Positions 15,303 through 23,416 of a stretch of DNA of 37,675 nt are shown one piece after another. Position 1 is the stretch's first letter; each line of letters starts with the position of its first letter. The notes under the pieces were generated by a model that saw nothing but the letters and a program-made list of their open reading frames with translations, had not been told where the DNA came from and did no database searches. Origin of the DNA: Bacillota bacterium (GTDB taxonomy: Bacteria; Bacillota; Bacilli; Paenibacillales; Paenibacillaceae); assembly GCA_023391635.1 (NCBI GenBank), contig JAEWAQ010000079.1:1-37675 (forward strand), in the 5' to 3' direction. Position numbers and translations under genes: made by a program.

Positions 15303-16898
15303 TTATCGGGCAAAAGCGGCTTTGACGAAATCCCGGAACAGCGGCTGAGGACGATTCGGCCTGGACGTGAATTCGGGATGGAATTGCACCGCCAGAAACC
15401 ATGGGTGGTCCGGAAGCTCGACCATCTCGACCAACCGACCGTCCGGGGATGTCCCGGATATGCGCAAGCCGGCCGCTTCGATAAGTTCGCGATATTCGTT
15501 ATTGAACTCGTAGCGATGACGATGGCGCTCGTACACCAATTCTTCGCCGTAGCAAGCTTCCGCCAAGCTGCCGTGGGCCAGCTTGCAGGGATACAAGCCC
15601 AGACGCATCGTCCCGCCCAGGTCCTCGATATCCTTCTGCTCGGGCAGAAGATCGATAACCGGGTACGGCGTCGCGGGATGAATTTCGGAGCTGTTGGCTT
15701 CATCCATGCCGCACACGTTGCGCGCATATTCGACGACCGCCACCTGCATGCCCAGGCAGATGCCGAAGAACGGAACGCGGTGCTCCCGCGCGTAGCGGAT
15801 TGCGTTCACTTTGCCTTCGATCCCGCGATCGCCGAAGCCGCCGGGCACGAGTATGCCGCGGACGCCGTCCAGCAATTCGCCGACATTGCCCGCCGTCACT
15901 TCCTCTGCGTTGACCCAGCGAATCTTCACTTTGGTGCCGGCATGAATGCCGGCATGCCCGAGCGATTCGGCGATGGACAGGTATGCATCGTGGAGAGCGA
16001 CGTACTTGCCGACGATCGCGATCTCCGTCGTCTCCGTCAACGACTTCACGCGTTGCACGAGCGCTTCCCATTCGGACATCTCGGGCGCGCCCGTCTCCAG
16101 GCGGAGATGCTGTACGACGTAGTCGTCCAATCCTTGCGCCCGCAGCATCAACGGCACGTCATACAGCGTCTGCGCATCGAGACACTCGATGACGCCGCTG
16201 GCGTCGATGTCGCAGAACAGGCCGATTTTCCGTTTCAGATCGTCCGACAGCGGGTGCTCGGTCCGGCATACGATCACGTGCGGTTGAATGCCGATGCTGC
16301 GCAATTCCTTGACGCTGTGCTGGGTCGGCTTCGTCTTCACTTCGCCAGCCGCCTTGATGTAGGGAATCAGCGTCACGTGAATGTACATGACGTTCTCACG
16401 GCCGATATCGCTCTTGATCTGGCGGATCGCCTCCAGGAACGGCAAGCTCTCGATATCTCCGACCGTGCCGCCGATCTCGGTAATGACGACGTCCGAACCG
16501 GCTTCGCGACCCGCGCGGAATACGCGTTCCTTGATCTCGTTCGTGATGTGCGGTATGACTTGCACCGTGCCGCCGAGATATTCGCCGCGGCGTTCCTTGC
16601 CGATGACCGACGAATAGATCTTGCCGGTCGTGACGCTGCTGTTCTTCGTCAGATTGATGTCGATGAACCGCTCGTAGTGCCCGAGGTCGAGGTCCGTCTC
16701 GGCACCGTCGTCGGTCACGAAAACTTCCCCGTGCTGATACGGGCTCATCGTGCCCGGGTCGACGTTGATGTACGGGTCGAACTTCTGAATGGTCACCTTC
16801 AAACCGCGATTTTTCAGGAGGCGGCCGAGCGATGCCGCAGTGATGCCCTTGCCAAGTGAAGATACGACGCCGCCCGTTACGAAAATGTATTTGGTCAC
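15303..16898 (-). CDS. pyrG: CTP synthase
   Basis: Makes CTP from UTP, ATP and glutamine. The 531-residue protein has the N-terminal synthetase domain (TKYIFVTGGVVSSLGKG, ATP loop) and a C-terminal class I glutamine amidotransferase domain. The latter has the nucleophile Cys in FFGICLGMQ and the His and Glu in AVQFHPEFTS. The GTG at 16898 is chosen because the protein then starts at the conserved MTKYIFVTGG. An upstream frame to 16970 would run into the attenuator hairpin. The leader contains a CTP-sensing attenuator, described separately. It lies between rpoE and spo0F as in Bacillus. Confidence 0.97.
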   Translation of the reverse strand: MTKYIFVTGGVVSSLGKGITAASLGRLLKNRGLKVTIQKFDPYINVDPGTMSPYQHGEVFVTDDGAETDLDLGHYERFIDINLTKNSSVTTGKIYSSVIGKERRGEYLGGTVQVIPHITNEIKERVFRAGREAGSDVVITEIGGTVGDIESLPFLEAIRQIKSDIGRENVMYIHVTLIPYIKAAGEVKTKPTQHSVKELRSIGIQPHVIVCRTEHPLSDDLKRKIGLFCDIDASGVIECLDAQTLYDVPLMLRAQGLDDYVVQHLRLETGAPEMSEWEALVQRVKSLTETTEIAIVGKYVALHDAYLSIAESLGHAGIHAGTKVKIRWVNAEEVTAGNVGELLDGVRGILVPGGFGDRGIEGKVNAIRYAREHRVPFFGICLGMQVAVVEYARNVCGMDEANSSEIHPATPYPVIDLLPEQKDIEDLGGTMRLGLYPCKLAHGSLAEACYGEELVYERHRHRYEFNNEYRELIEAAGLRISGTSPDGRLVEMVELPDHPWFLAVQFHPEFTSRPNRPQPLFRDFVKAAFAR

Positions 16899-16943
16899 GC
16901 TGTCTGGAAACCTCCCGCTGCATGCCGCTTCGGCATTTTTCAA

Positions 16944-16986
16944 GTAAAAAAACAAAAAAGTGTCACCCATAGACTGGGGGCACTTT
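16944..16986 (-). promoter_or_regulatory. pyrG leader attenuator (CTP-responsive terminator)
   Basis: On the minus strand an interrupted hairpin AAAGTGCCCCCAGTC / GGGTGACACTTTTTTG with T-runs lies between the pyrG promoter and start. Its 5' arm holds five C residues. In B. subtilis, low CTP makes RNA polymerase add extra G residues at the GGGCU start, and the poly-G pairs with the C-rich arm to prevent termination. The matching GGGCU start is present here at 17027-17023. Confidence 0.75.
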
Positions 16987-17026
16987 CGATTCCAATCCTC
17001 ATATGGACAACAGCTCTTCTAAAGCC

Positions 17027-17063
17027 CAAGCATAAGTTTACCGTCTTGCCTGGGCAGTGTCAA
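17027..17063 (-). promoter_or_regulatory. pyrG promoter with GGGCU transcription start
   Basis: On the minus strand TTGACA (17058-17063), a 17-bp spacer and TAAACT (17035-17040) are followed after 7 bases by GGGCTTT, with the first G at 17027. The run of three G then C then T at +1 is the signature required for reiterative-transcription control of pyrG. Confidence 0.75.
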
Positions 17064-17090
17064 GGACAAACCGATTCGGGTCGCGAGGCG

Positions 17091-17116
17091 AAAAAAAAGC
17101 CCCCGGTTCGGGGGCC
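17091..17116 (-). terminator. Terminator after rpoE
   Basis: On the minus strand GCCCCCGAACCGGGGGC is followed by eight T. It is a textbook terminator 7 bp past the rpoE stop. Confidence 0.93.
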
Positions 17117-17122
17117 TGCCAC

Positions 17123-17734
17123 TTACCGGTCGTCGTCATCTTCCTCTTCGAATTCGTCGTCGCCGCCATCCAGGTCTTCGTCCGCTTCGTCCTCGTCGAC
17201 TTCTTCATCGCCGAGATCTTCTTCGTCCAATTCGGCCGCGTCTTCGTCATCAAGATCCACTTCTTCGTCGACTTCGGCGCCTTCTTCCCCTTCTTCGAAC
17301 AGCTCTTCGCGGTCTTCGTCGAACAAGTCGAAGTTCTCGTCGTCGGATACGAAGGTTTCCTCTTCGTCCTCGCTGAACATGTCTTCGTCGTCATCGTCGT
17401 CGTCGTTGATGATCCGGGGACGCTTGGCGCCGGCCGCAACGGAGCCGTCGCTGTCGCGCTCGACCGGATACCAACGCTTCAGCCCCCACACATTGCTGCC
17501 TACGCAGGCGAATCGCCCGTCAATGTTGATCTCGGTATACAACTGGGCGATGACTTCATTGATCTGGCCCTCGGAGAAGCCCCGCAGCTTCGCAATCTCG
17601 TTCATCAAATCGCGATAGTAGAAAGGGGTATTGGCCGCTTTCAGCACCTCGAAGGCGAGATCGACCATCGGCATCTCCCGGATCTTCTCGGAGCTCAATT
17701 TCAACACGTATTCGGCGCTCAAGTGAGTTCCCAT
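17123..17734 (-). CDS. rpoE: DNA-directed RNA polymerase delta subunit
   Basis: About 203 residues with the delta layout. A folded N-terminal domain (~1-85, MVDLAFEVLKAANTPFYYRDLMNEIAK ending near VWGLKRWYPV) is followed by an extremely acidic, disordered tail of Asp and Glu that mimics nucleic acid. Delta speeds RNA polymerase recycling and sensitises promoters to the initiating nucleotide. The start is uncertain. ATG at 17734 directly abuts AGAGAGG, while TTG at 17722 has that site 12 bases away. It lies upstream of pyrG as in Bacillus. Confidence 0.93.
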   Translation of the reverse strand: MGTHLSAEYVLKLSSEKIREMPMVDLAFEVLKAANTPFYYRDLMNEIAKLRGFSEGQINEVIAQLYTEINIDGRFACVGSNVWGLKRWYPVERDSDGSVAAGAKRPRIINDDDDDDEDMFSEDEEETFVSDDENFDLFDEDREELFEEGEEGAEVDEEVDLDDEDAAELDEEDLGDEEVDEDEADEDLDGGDDEFEEEDDDDR

Positions 17735-17783
17735 CCTCTCTGTATGTAAACAATTCAACGCGCATGCTTCGGTGTCAAACTAT

Positions 17784-17812
17784 AGTAAACCTTATTTTCC
17801 GCAAAATTGCAA
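17784..17812 (-). promoter_or_regulatory. Possible rpoE promoter
   Basis: On the minus strand TTGCAA (17807-17812), a 17-bp spacer and TTTACT (17784-17789) lie in an AT-rich patch. It is a modest match. Confidence 0.3.
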
Positions 17813-17814
17813 AC

Positions 17815-17884
17815 AAAAAAGGGGACTTCGCCAATGGCGAAAAAGCGAAGACGCGTCTTGGCAGACAACATCTTCGCTTTTCGA
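17815..17884. repeat. Hairpin cluster between rpoE and the protease gene
   Basis: The divergent gap (17735-18084) holds two inverted repeats: TTCGCC-AAT-GGCGAA near 17826-17840, and a longer AAAAGCGAAGA ... TCTTCGCTTTT (~17840-17882) with an inner GTCT-TGGC-AGAC stem. Both arms end in A or T runs, so the second could terminate transcription in either direction. No gene is seen in the rest of the gap. Confidence 0.5.
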
Positions 17885-18084
17885 CTGTATCCCTCCGGCC
17901 GCTCCGCGGCGGAGGAACCGGCATTGCCGAGAGTCTCGCCGGGAAACTCTCCATCCATCCTATGCCCGGCGGAGCAATTTGACACGGGGGAAAGCCTATT
18001 TCCCTGCAAAAAAGGCCTCATCCCATGCTCTTCGATCAATGTCCACATACAATAGGGGAGCACTTTCGACAGGGGGAGAGCGAC

Positions 18085-19230
18085 ATGGATGCTGGCAGGT
18101 TTCTCGATTGGCTGCACTTCTCTCTCGAATCGGGGGCTCCCGGCGGGCGGCGGTCGATCCTCCGGTTCCGGGGCGCGAGCGAATATCGCCAATTCCTTCA
18201 GGCATGGCGAGCCCGCAAGAAGCGCGCCTACATGCCCAAGGGCATCCGAAATCTCGGTCTCATTCACGGCATCTCCTGCCCGATCGTGCCGGAATCCCTC
18301 CCGCGCTCTTGGATGGATAACGTCCGCTGCGAGCACGATGCCCGAGTTCGGATCCACGCCCTGTCCCGGGGATCCAGCGCGCTGATCGACGGCATCCCAT
18401 GGAGCGTGCGCCATATTCGGGCGCCGCAAGCCTGGGGAAAATCGACAGGACTCGGCGTTCGCATCGGCGTCATCGACACGGGAGTCGATTACCGGCATCC
18501 CGATCTCAGAGACTCTGTCGAACGGGGCATCAACCTGATCTATCGCACCGTGCCGCCCTACGACGATAACGGGCACGGCACGCACATCGCCGGCACGATC
18601 GCGGCGGCCAACCGGCTGAACGGGATGATCGGCGTCGCGCCGCGCGCCTCGATCCATCCGGTCAAAGCTTTCGACAGCAACGGCTCCGCGTTCGTATCCG
18701 ACATCATTCTCGGCATCGATTGGTGCGTCCGCAATCATATGCACCTCGTCAACATGAGCTTCGGCATGCAGAACCGCAGCAGCGCCCTGCTGCAAGCTGT
18801 CACGAATGCCAGTCATTCCGGCGTAGTCGTCATCGCGTCCTCCGGCAACGACGGCCGCAGCAAAGACATCGATTATCCGGCGAAGTACGACGACACGATC
18901 GCCGTCGGCGCTACGAACAAGCAAGGCCGCGTCGCTCCGTTCACCAACCGCAGCGCCGGCATCGATATTTACGCCCCCGGAGACAAGATCGTGTCCGCCT
19001 GGCTGGGCGGCAAGTACCGCGAAATGAGCGGCACCTCGATGGCGACCTCCCACGTGACCGGCGCCGTCGCCTTGCTGCTCGCGTATCGGCCCCAGTTGAC
19101 GGTTGCCCAAATTCAGGATATCGTCAAGCGCTCGGGCCTTCCGTTGAAGGGGGCCGGGGCGAAATCGTCCCGGTCGGTCCGGGAACTGGATGTTCTCCGG
19201 ATGCTTCGATACGCCGACAAAATGTTCTGA
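18085..19230 (+). CDS. S8 family serine peptidase (intracellular subtilisin-like)
   Basis: A 381-residue subtilase with the complete triad: Asp131 (GVIDTGVDYRHPDL), His164 (NGHGTHIAGTIAA) and Ser318 (MSGTSMATSHVTG), plus the oxyanion Asn255 (SSGNDG). It has no signal peptide, so it probably acts in the cytoplasm or is exported by another route. The ~105-residue N-terminal extension contains a basic patch (WRARKKRAYMPKG) and may be a propeptide or regulatory arm. ATG at 18085 follows a GGGGGAG ribosome site. It is the only plus-strand gene in the housekeeping block and converges on argS with a 43-bp gap. A sigma-E/K-like -10 lies at 18046-18054 without a convincing -35. Confidence 0.9.
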   Translation: MDAGRFLDWLHFSLESGAPGGRRSILRFRGASEYRQFLQAWRARKKRAYMPKGIRNLGLIHGISCPIVPESLPRSWMDNVRCEHDARVRIHALSRGSSALIDGIPWSVRHIRAPQAWGKSTGLGVRIGVIDTGVDYRHPDLRDSVERGINLIYRTVPPYDDNGHGTHIAGTIAAANRLNGMIGVAPRASIHPVKAFDSNGSAFVSDIILGIDWCVRNHMHLVNMSFGMQNRSSALLQAVTNASHSGVVVIASSGNDGRSKDIDYPAKYDDTIAVGATNKQGRVAPFTNRSAGIDIYAPGDKIVSAWLGGKYREMSGTSMATSHVTGAVALLLAYRPQLTVAQIQDIVKRSGLPLKGAGAKSSRSVRELDVLRMLRYADKMF

Positions 19231-19273
19231 ATTTCCGCGTTCGGTCAACCTTTCATTTCATTCGTCGTCGCAG

Positions 19274-20950
19274 CTACATCTTTTCGGGCGCCGATACGCC
19301 GACAATCTTCAAGCAGTTGAAGAGCACGATGCGCAACGCCTCAAGCAGTTGCAGTCTGGCCTGGGTCTGCTCCGCATCCTCGGTGATGACGCGCTCCGCA
19401 CGGTAATAGCTGTGGAACATGGAGGCTACCTCGTATACGTAGCGGATGATCGCATGAGGAGCGTAGACTCTTGCCGCATCCGCGATCGCGTCGGGCAATT
19501 CGCCTATCTTGCGCAGCAGGTCGAATTCCTGCTCGGACGCCAGGCGGTGCAGCGGCGCTTCTTCCCACGGAAGCAAGCGAATCCCCTGTTCGTCGGCCTG
19601 TCGGAAAATGCTGCAAATCCGCGCATGCGCATACTGCACGTAGTACACGGGATTCTCGTTGGAGGTCGAAACCGCCAGATCCATGTCGAAGTCCAGATGG
19701 GAGTCCATGCTGCGCATCGTGAAGAAGTAGCGGATCGCGTCGACGCCGACTTCGTCCATCAAGTCTTCCATCGTGACCGCTTTGCCGGTGCGCTTGGACA
19801 TCTTGACCTTCTCGCCGTTCTGGAACAGGCTGACCATCTGGGCGATCAATACGGTCAGCTTGTCCGGGTCGTTGCCGAGCGCCGCCATCGCAGCCTTCAT
19901 CCGCGGGATGTACCCGTGATGATCCGCGCCCCAGATGTTGATCATCCGATCGTATCCGCGTTCGTATTTATCCATATGATAGGCGATGTCGGGCGTCAAA
20001 TACGTGTACGAGCCGTCGTTCTTGACGAGTACGCGGTTCTTGTCGTCTCCGAACGGCATCGTATTCAGCCAGACTGCGCCTTCTTCCTCATAGACTTGGT
20101 TCTTGTCCCGGAGCGCTTGCAAGGCGACCGTCACTTTGCCGGTCTCATAAAGCGAAGTTTCGCTGTACCAATTGTCGAAGCGGACGCCGAACCGCGCAAG
20201 ATCCCGCTTCAGCTTGTCCAATTCCCGCTCCAGCCCGTAGCTGCGGAAGTAAGCGAGTCGTTCCTCGTCCGGCAGCGTCAGCAGCTTGTCGCCTTCGCGC
20301 TCCGCGAGCTCCAGGGCGAAGCCGACAATGTCCTCGCCGTGATAGCCGTCCTCCGGCATCTCGGCATCCTGGCCGAGCGCCTGCAGGTAGCGGGCCTCGA
20401 TGGATTTGGCAAGATTGGCGACCTGGTTGCCGGCATCGTTAATGTAATATTCGCGAGTAACCTCATAACCGGCGTATTCGAACAGGTTGCACAGCGCATC
20501 GCCGACGGCCGCGCCACGCGCATGCCCCAGGTGCAGGCTGCCCGTCGGATTGGCGCTGACGAATTCGACCTGGATGCGCTGGCCATGGCCGGCCTCGATC
20601 CGGCCGTAACGGGATTGCTGCGCGCGCACGTCGCCGATGACCGGGTACAGAAACCGCTTGTCCAGCCGGAAATTGATAAACCCGGGGCCCGCGATCTCCG
20701 CCGATTCGATCCAGGCGCGACTCTTGTCGAGATGCTCCAGGATCAGCTCCGCGATCTGGCGAGGGTTGCGCCTCGCGATCTTCGTCAGCTGCATCGCCAG
20801 ATTCGTGGCGAGGTCGCCGTGGGACTTGTCCTTGGGGACCTCCAGCACGATGGGCGGCAATTCGTCGCGGCTTTCCACGAGTCCCGCGCCGATCGCCGCA
20901 TCGGACAAGGCATTGCCCATGACGGTCTGAAGTTTGGCTAACACGTTCAT
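19274..20950 (-). CDS. argS: Arginyl-tRNA synthetase (primary copy)
   Basis: Charges tRNA-Arg. The 558-residue class I synthetase has the N-terminal additional domain, the HIGH-type signature at ~132-146 (SANPTGSLHLGHARG), the catalytic fold, a KMSK-type loop (VKMSKRTGKAVTM) and the C-terminal DALR anticodon domain ending SAPEKM. It is of the same sequence type as the main Bacillus enzyme and overlaps the DUF1934 gene by 4 bp, the ywiB-argS arrangement of Bacillus. ATG at 20950 follows GGGAGGAAC. A second, dissimilar argS lies about 3 kb away under T-box control. Confidence 0.97.
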   Translation of the reverse strand: MNVLAKLQTVMGNALSDAAIGAGLVESRDELPPIVLEVPKDKSHGDLATNLAMQLTKIARRNPRQIAELILEHLDKSRAWIESAEIAGPGFINFRLDKRFLYPVIGDVRAQQSRYGRIEAGHGQRIQVEFVSANPTGSLHLGHARGAAVGDALCNLFEYAGYEVTREYYINDAGNQVANLAKSIEARYLQALGQDAEMPEDGYHGEDIVGFALELAEREGDKLLTLPDEERLAYFRSYGLERELDKLKRDLARFGVRFDNWYSETSLYETGKVTVALQALRDKNQVYEEEGAVWLNTMPFGDDKNRVLVKNDGSYTYLTPDIAYHMDKYERGYDRMINIWGADHHGYIPRMKAAMAALGNDPDKLTVLIAQMVSLFQNGEKVKMSKRTGKAVTMEDLMDEVGVDAIRYFFTMRSMDSHLDFDMDLAVSTSNENPVYYVQYAHARICSIFRQADEQGIRLLPWEEAPLHRLASEQEFDLLRKIGELPDAIADAARVYAPHAIIRYVYEVASMFHSYYRAERVITEDAEQTQARLQLLEALRIVLFNCLKIVGVSAPEKM

Positions 20951-21345
20951 TCTGTTTGTTCCTCCCGAATATGCAACGTAATTGCGCATAGGCCAAGCTC
21001 CTGGTCCGCCATACGCATGTCGTATTCCCATTCTACCGTACCGCCGGCCGCGGTCAAGTCGCAGCGCAGCTGATGCGTCAGCGCTTCCGCCGGCAGTGTG
21101 CCGAACTCGGTGCCGAACGTGCCCGGCAAAGCGTGTCCGACGCGGAACCGTTGCTCCTGCGTGGTCTGTCCCCGGCGCGTCAGGCGGACTTCGTCTGTAC
21201 GCACGACGAACGTCATGTCTTCGCTCGTAATCGCCCAGCCGGATCCGGTGGGAAGGCGATACAGTTCGCCCGCAAAGGTGAGATCCTGTGCCCCGCCCTC
21301 GCGCGCGATTCGCAACTCGGCTGAGATGCGAGTCTTGTCCGGCAT
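20947..21345 (-). CDS. ywiB: DUF1934 (YwiB) family protein
   Basis: A 132-residue beta-rich protein, a small calycin-like barrel of the YwiB family (MPDKTRISAELRIAREGG ... LGLCAITLHIREE). It is coupled to argS by a 4-bp ATGA overlap. That position is conserved across Bacilli, but no biochemical function is established to my knowledge. The ATG follows GGAGGGGG, and a good promoter lies 27 bp upstream. Confidence 0.88.
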   Translation of the reverse strand: MPDKTRISAELRIAREGGAQDLTFAGELYRLPTGSGWAITSEDMTFVVRTDEVRLTRRGQTTQEQRFRVGHALPGTFGTEFGTLPAEALTHQLRCDLTAAGGTVEWEYDMRMADQELGLCAITLHIREEQTE

Positions 21346-21371
21346 AGGATCCCCCTCCTTGAATTGTTTCT

Positions 21372-21400
21372 ACTATATACCGATCCATCGATCAATACAA
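21372..21400 (-). promoter_or_regulatory. Promoter of ywiB-argS
   Basis: On the minus strand TTGTAT (21395-21400), a 17-bp spacer and TATAGT (21372-21377) lie just upstream of the DUF1934 ribosome site. Confidence 0.65.
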
Positions 21401-21461
21401 ATGATTCGCCCGTCACACGTTCAACAAAAGGGCTTGGTTTGGTGTTCTTGAAATCGTACAA

Positions 21462-21489
21462 TTGCTTATTTCTTTACTGCATTTAATAT
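21462..21489 (+). promoter_or_regulatory. Candidate promoter of the receiver-domain gene
   Basis: TTGCTT (21462-21467), a 16-bp spacer and TAATAT (21484-21489) lie in the gene-free stretch 21401-21604. They would give a ~110-base untranslated leader. Confidence 0.35.
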
Positions 21490-21604
21490 GGCAAATCGGG
21501 TCCGTCCGCGTTGGGCGTAACACTGACAGGTACATACTGCAAACTGCAGAATAGACTATTTCGTAGGCCTCAGAACGGTTCGTCCAACCCGAAGGGGGTA
21601 TTGA

Positions 21605-21913
21605 ATGATCGATGTTTTTCTGGATGATCTCCGGCCAAATCCGCCTGGATTTAAACTGGCGCGGACCGCTGAGCAAGCCATCCATTATTTGAAAACCGAA
21701 AAGGTTCGCATTCTCTCGCTCGATTATGATTTAAACTCGCCGTTGATGACGGGATACAATGTCGTCCTCTTTATGGTCGCAAATCAAATCTATCCGCAAA
21801 AAATCATCATTCATTCCGCGAATCCATTCGGAAGGAGAAGGATGTTAAGCACCCTCCTGAAACATAAGCCTGAATCCGTTGAAGTGCTTGTCCATCCTCT
21901 TCCCTTGTTTTGA
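21605..21913 (+). CDS. Cyclic-phosphate processing receiver domain protein
   Basis: A 102-residue stand-alone domain. The start MIDVFLDDLRPNPPGF, then LARTAEQAIHYL and LSLDYDLNSPLMTGY fit the cyc-phos receiver family, which keeps the acidic pocket of response-regulator receivers (DD near the start, DYDL in the middle). It has been proposed from sequence analysis to act on RNA or nucleotides with cyclic phosphate ends in conflict or repair systems. No kinase or partner gene is adjacent. It is a lone cistron between divergent ywiB-argS and convergent ald. ATG at 21605 follows AAGGGGG. The family call is by pattern recognition only. Confidence 0.75.
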   Translation: MIDVFLDDLRPNPPGFKLARTAEQAIHYLKTEKVRILSLDYDLNSPLMTGYNVVLFMVANQIYPQKIIIHSANPFGRRRMLSTLLKHKPESVEVLVHPLPLF

Positions 21914-21974
21914 ACATGCCTCTATATCATCCATTCGTCTGCGCAGCCGGAAATAGACCGCCGAAATGATCCAT

Positions 21975-23108
21975 TCAAATGATTCGCCCGTTCGCACCGA
22001 TCCATTCGTCCACCGGCAGGACCGGCGTTCCAAGACTTGCCGCGACCGCCGCGCAAACAATATGCCCTCCCATCGTGTTGACGCCGCCCTTCAGCGCAGT
22101 ACTCTCCAGAATGGCCTGGACCGCTTCCTTGTTCGCGATCTGCAGCACATACGGCAACGTAACGTTCGTCAGGGCGAGCGTCGACGTCCTCGGAACCGCG
22201 CCCGGCATGTTGGCCACCGCGTAATGGACGACATCGTGCTTGACATATGTAGGGTTGTCGTGCGTCGTGATCTTGTCCACGGTGTCGAAAATGCCGCCCT
22301 GGTCGATCGCGACATCGATCACGACGGACCCTGGGCCCATGGACGCGACCATATCCTCCGTGACGAGCTTCGGCGCTTTCGCGCCTGGAATCAACACGGC
22401 GCCGATGACGAGGTCGGCTTCGGCGACCGCCTCCGCGATATTCGCCGGGCTCGACATCAACGTATGAATCTGCGTTCCGAACACGTCGTCCAAATATCGC
22501 AGCCGTTCGGCGCTCAGGTCGATCACCGTCACGTCCGCGCCGAGCCCCGCGGCGATGCGGGCGGCGCCAGCACCAACCACGCCGCCTCCGATAATGGCGA
22601 CTTTACCGCGCCTTACGCCGGGCACACCGCTGAGCAGGATGCCTTTGCCGCCATAAGGCTTCTCCAGAAATTGTGCACCGATCTGGGCGGCCATCCGCCC
22701 GGCGATTTCGCTCATCGGCGTCAAGAGGGGCAACGTGCGGTTTACTTCGACCGTCTCGTAAGCGATCGCCGTTACACCGCGATCCGTAAGTGCTTTCGCA
22801 AGCGCGGGCTCCGCGGCCAGATGCAGGTAGGCGAATACGATCAAATCATCGCGGAAATATCCGTATTCGGACGGCAGCGGCTCTTTCACCTTCACGATCA
22901 TTTCCGCCCGATCCCATACATCGGCCGCGGAAGACGCTATAACCGCGCCGGCTTCCGCATAAGAGACGTCCGGGAACCCGCTGCCCAGCCCGGCTTCCTT
23001 CTCCAGGAGCACGTGATGGCCTGCCTTCACCAGCGATTGCACGCCTGCAGGCGTGACGGCCACCCGCCGTTCGTTGTTCTTGATTTCCTTCGGAATGCCG
23101 ATCCGCAT
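21975..23108 (-). CDS. ald: Alanine dehydrogenase
   Basis: NAD-dependent interconversion of L-alanine and pyruvate plus ammonia, used for growth on alanine and in sporulation and germination. The 377-residue protein has the catalytic Lys75 (IVKVKEP) and His96 (YLHLAAEP), the NAD-binding GGGVVGAGAARIA turn and the conserved HAVANMPGAVPRTST-like stretch (here with Y for the second residue). Length and start (MRIGIPKEIKNNERRVA) are those of the family. ATG at 23108 follows GGGGGAAT. It faces convergently the receiver-domain gene with no clear terminator between. Confidence 0.96.
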   Translation of the reverse strand: MRIGIPKEIKNNERRVAVTPAGVQSLVKAGHHVLLEKEAGLGSGFPDVSYAEAGAVIASSAADVWDRAEMIVKVKEPLPSEYGYFRDDLIVFAYLHLAAEPALAKALTDRGVTAIAYETVEVNRTLPLLTPMSEIAGRMAAQIGAQFLEKPYGGKGILLSGVPGVRRGKVAIIGGGVVGAGAARIAAGLGADVTVIDLSAERLRYLDDVFGTQIHTLMSSPANIAEAVAEADLVIGAVLIPGAKAPKLVTEDMVASMGPGSVVIDVAIDQGGIFDTVDKITTHDNPTYVKHDVVHYAVANMPGAVPRTSTLALTNVTLPYVLQIANKEAVQAILESTALKGGVNTMGGHIVCAAVAASLGTPVLPVDEWIGANGRII

Positions 23109-23381
23109 GTCTCATTCCCCCTGTAAATTTCCATAATGGCACTAAGCATAATCGGGAGTGGGCGGTCTGTATTCGCGGAGATTCGAGAAAATAACGGAGG
23201 GTAGTTGTAGAATTCGCACAAATCGATTTGGAAAATCCGGGTCGGGGAGTCAATTTGTCCAGCTTGATCTCCAAGTAAAGTGTGACGATGTGATCCATAT
23301 TATGCAGATCGATCCGTCCGATCTCCGAAATCCGCTTCAATCTCACCAATCAATCCCCACACGCAAGATCGCCAACTGCCC

Positions 23382-23410
23382 TTGCGGTCTGCTGCGGCGG
23401 TTGGTATACT
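23382..23410 (+). promoter_or_regulatory. Promoter of the T-box/argS2 transcript
   Basis: TTGCGG (23382-23387), a 17-bp spacer and TATACT (23405-23410) preceded by TG (extended -10) place the start near 23417. The interval 23109-23380 holds no gene I can support. Confidence 0.65.
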
Positions 23411-23416
23411 GTTGAT

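Noticed and set aside
15180..16859. Plus-strand open frame of 559 codons opposite pyrG
   Set aside because: pyrG on the minus strand has all catalytic motifs. The opposite frame crosses the pyrG terminator and has no recognisable domain.
17046..17618. Serine-rich plus-strand frame
   Set aside because: It mirrors the Asp/Glu codon run of the rpoE acidic tail and has no start signal.
18046..18054. Sigma-E/K-type -10 (CATACAATA) before the subtilisin gene
   Set aside because: The -10 is good but no convincing -35 is found at the right distance, so I did not list it as a promoter.
19190..20941. Plus-strand open frame of 583 codons opposite argS
   Set aside because: Antisense shadow of argS that begins inside the end of the protease gene.
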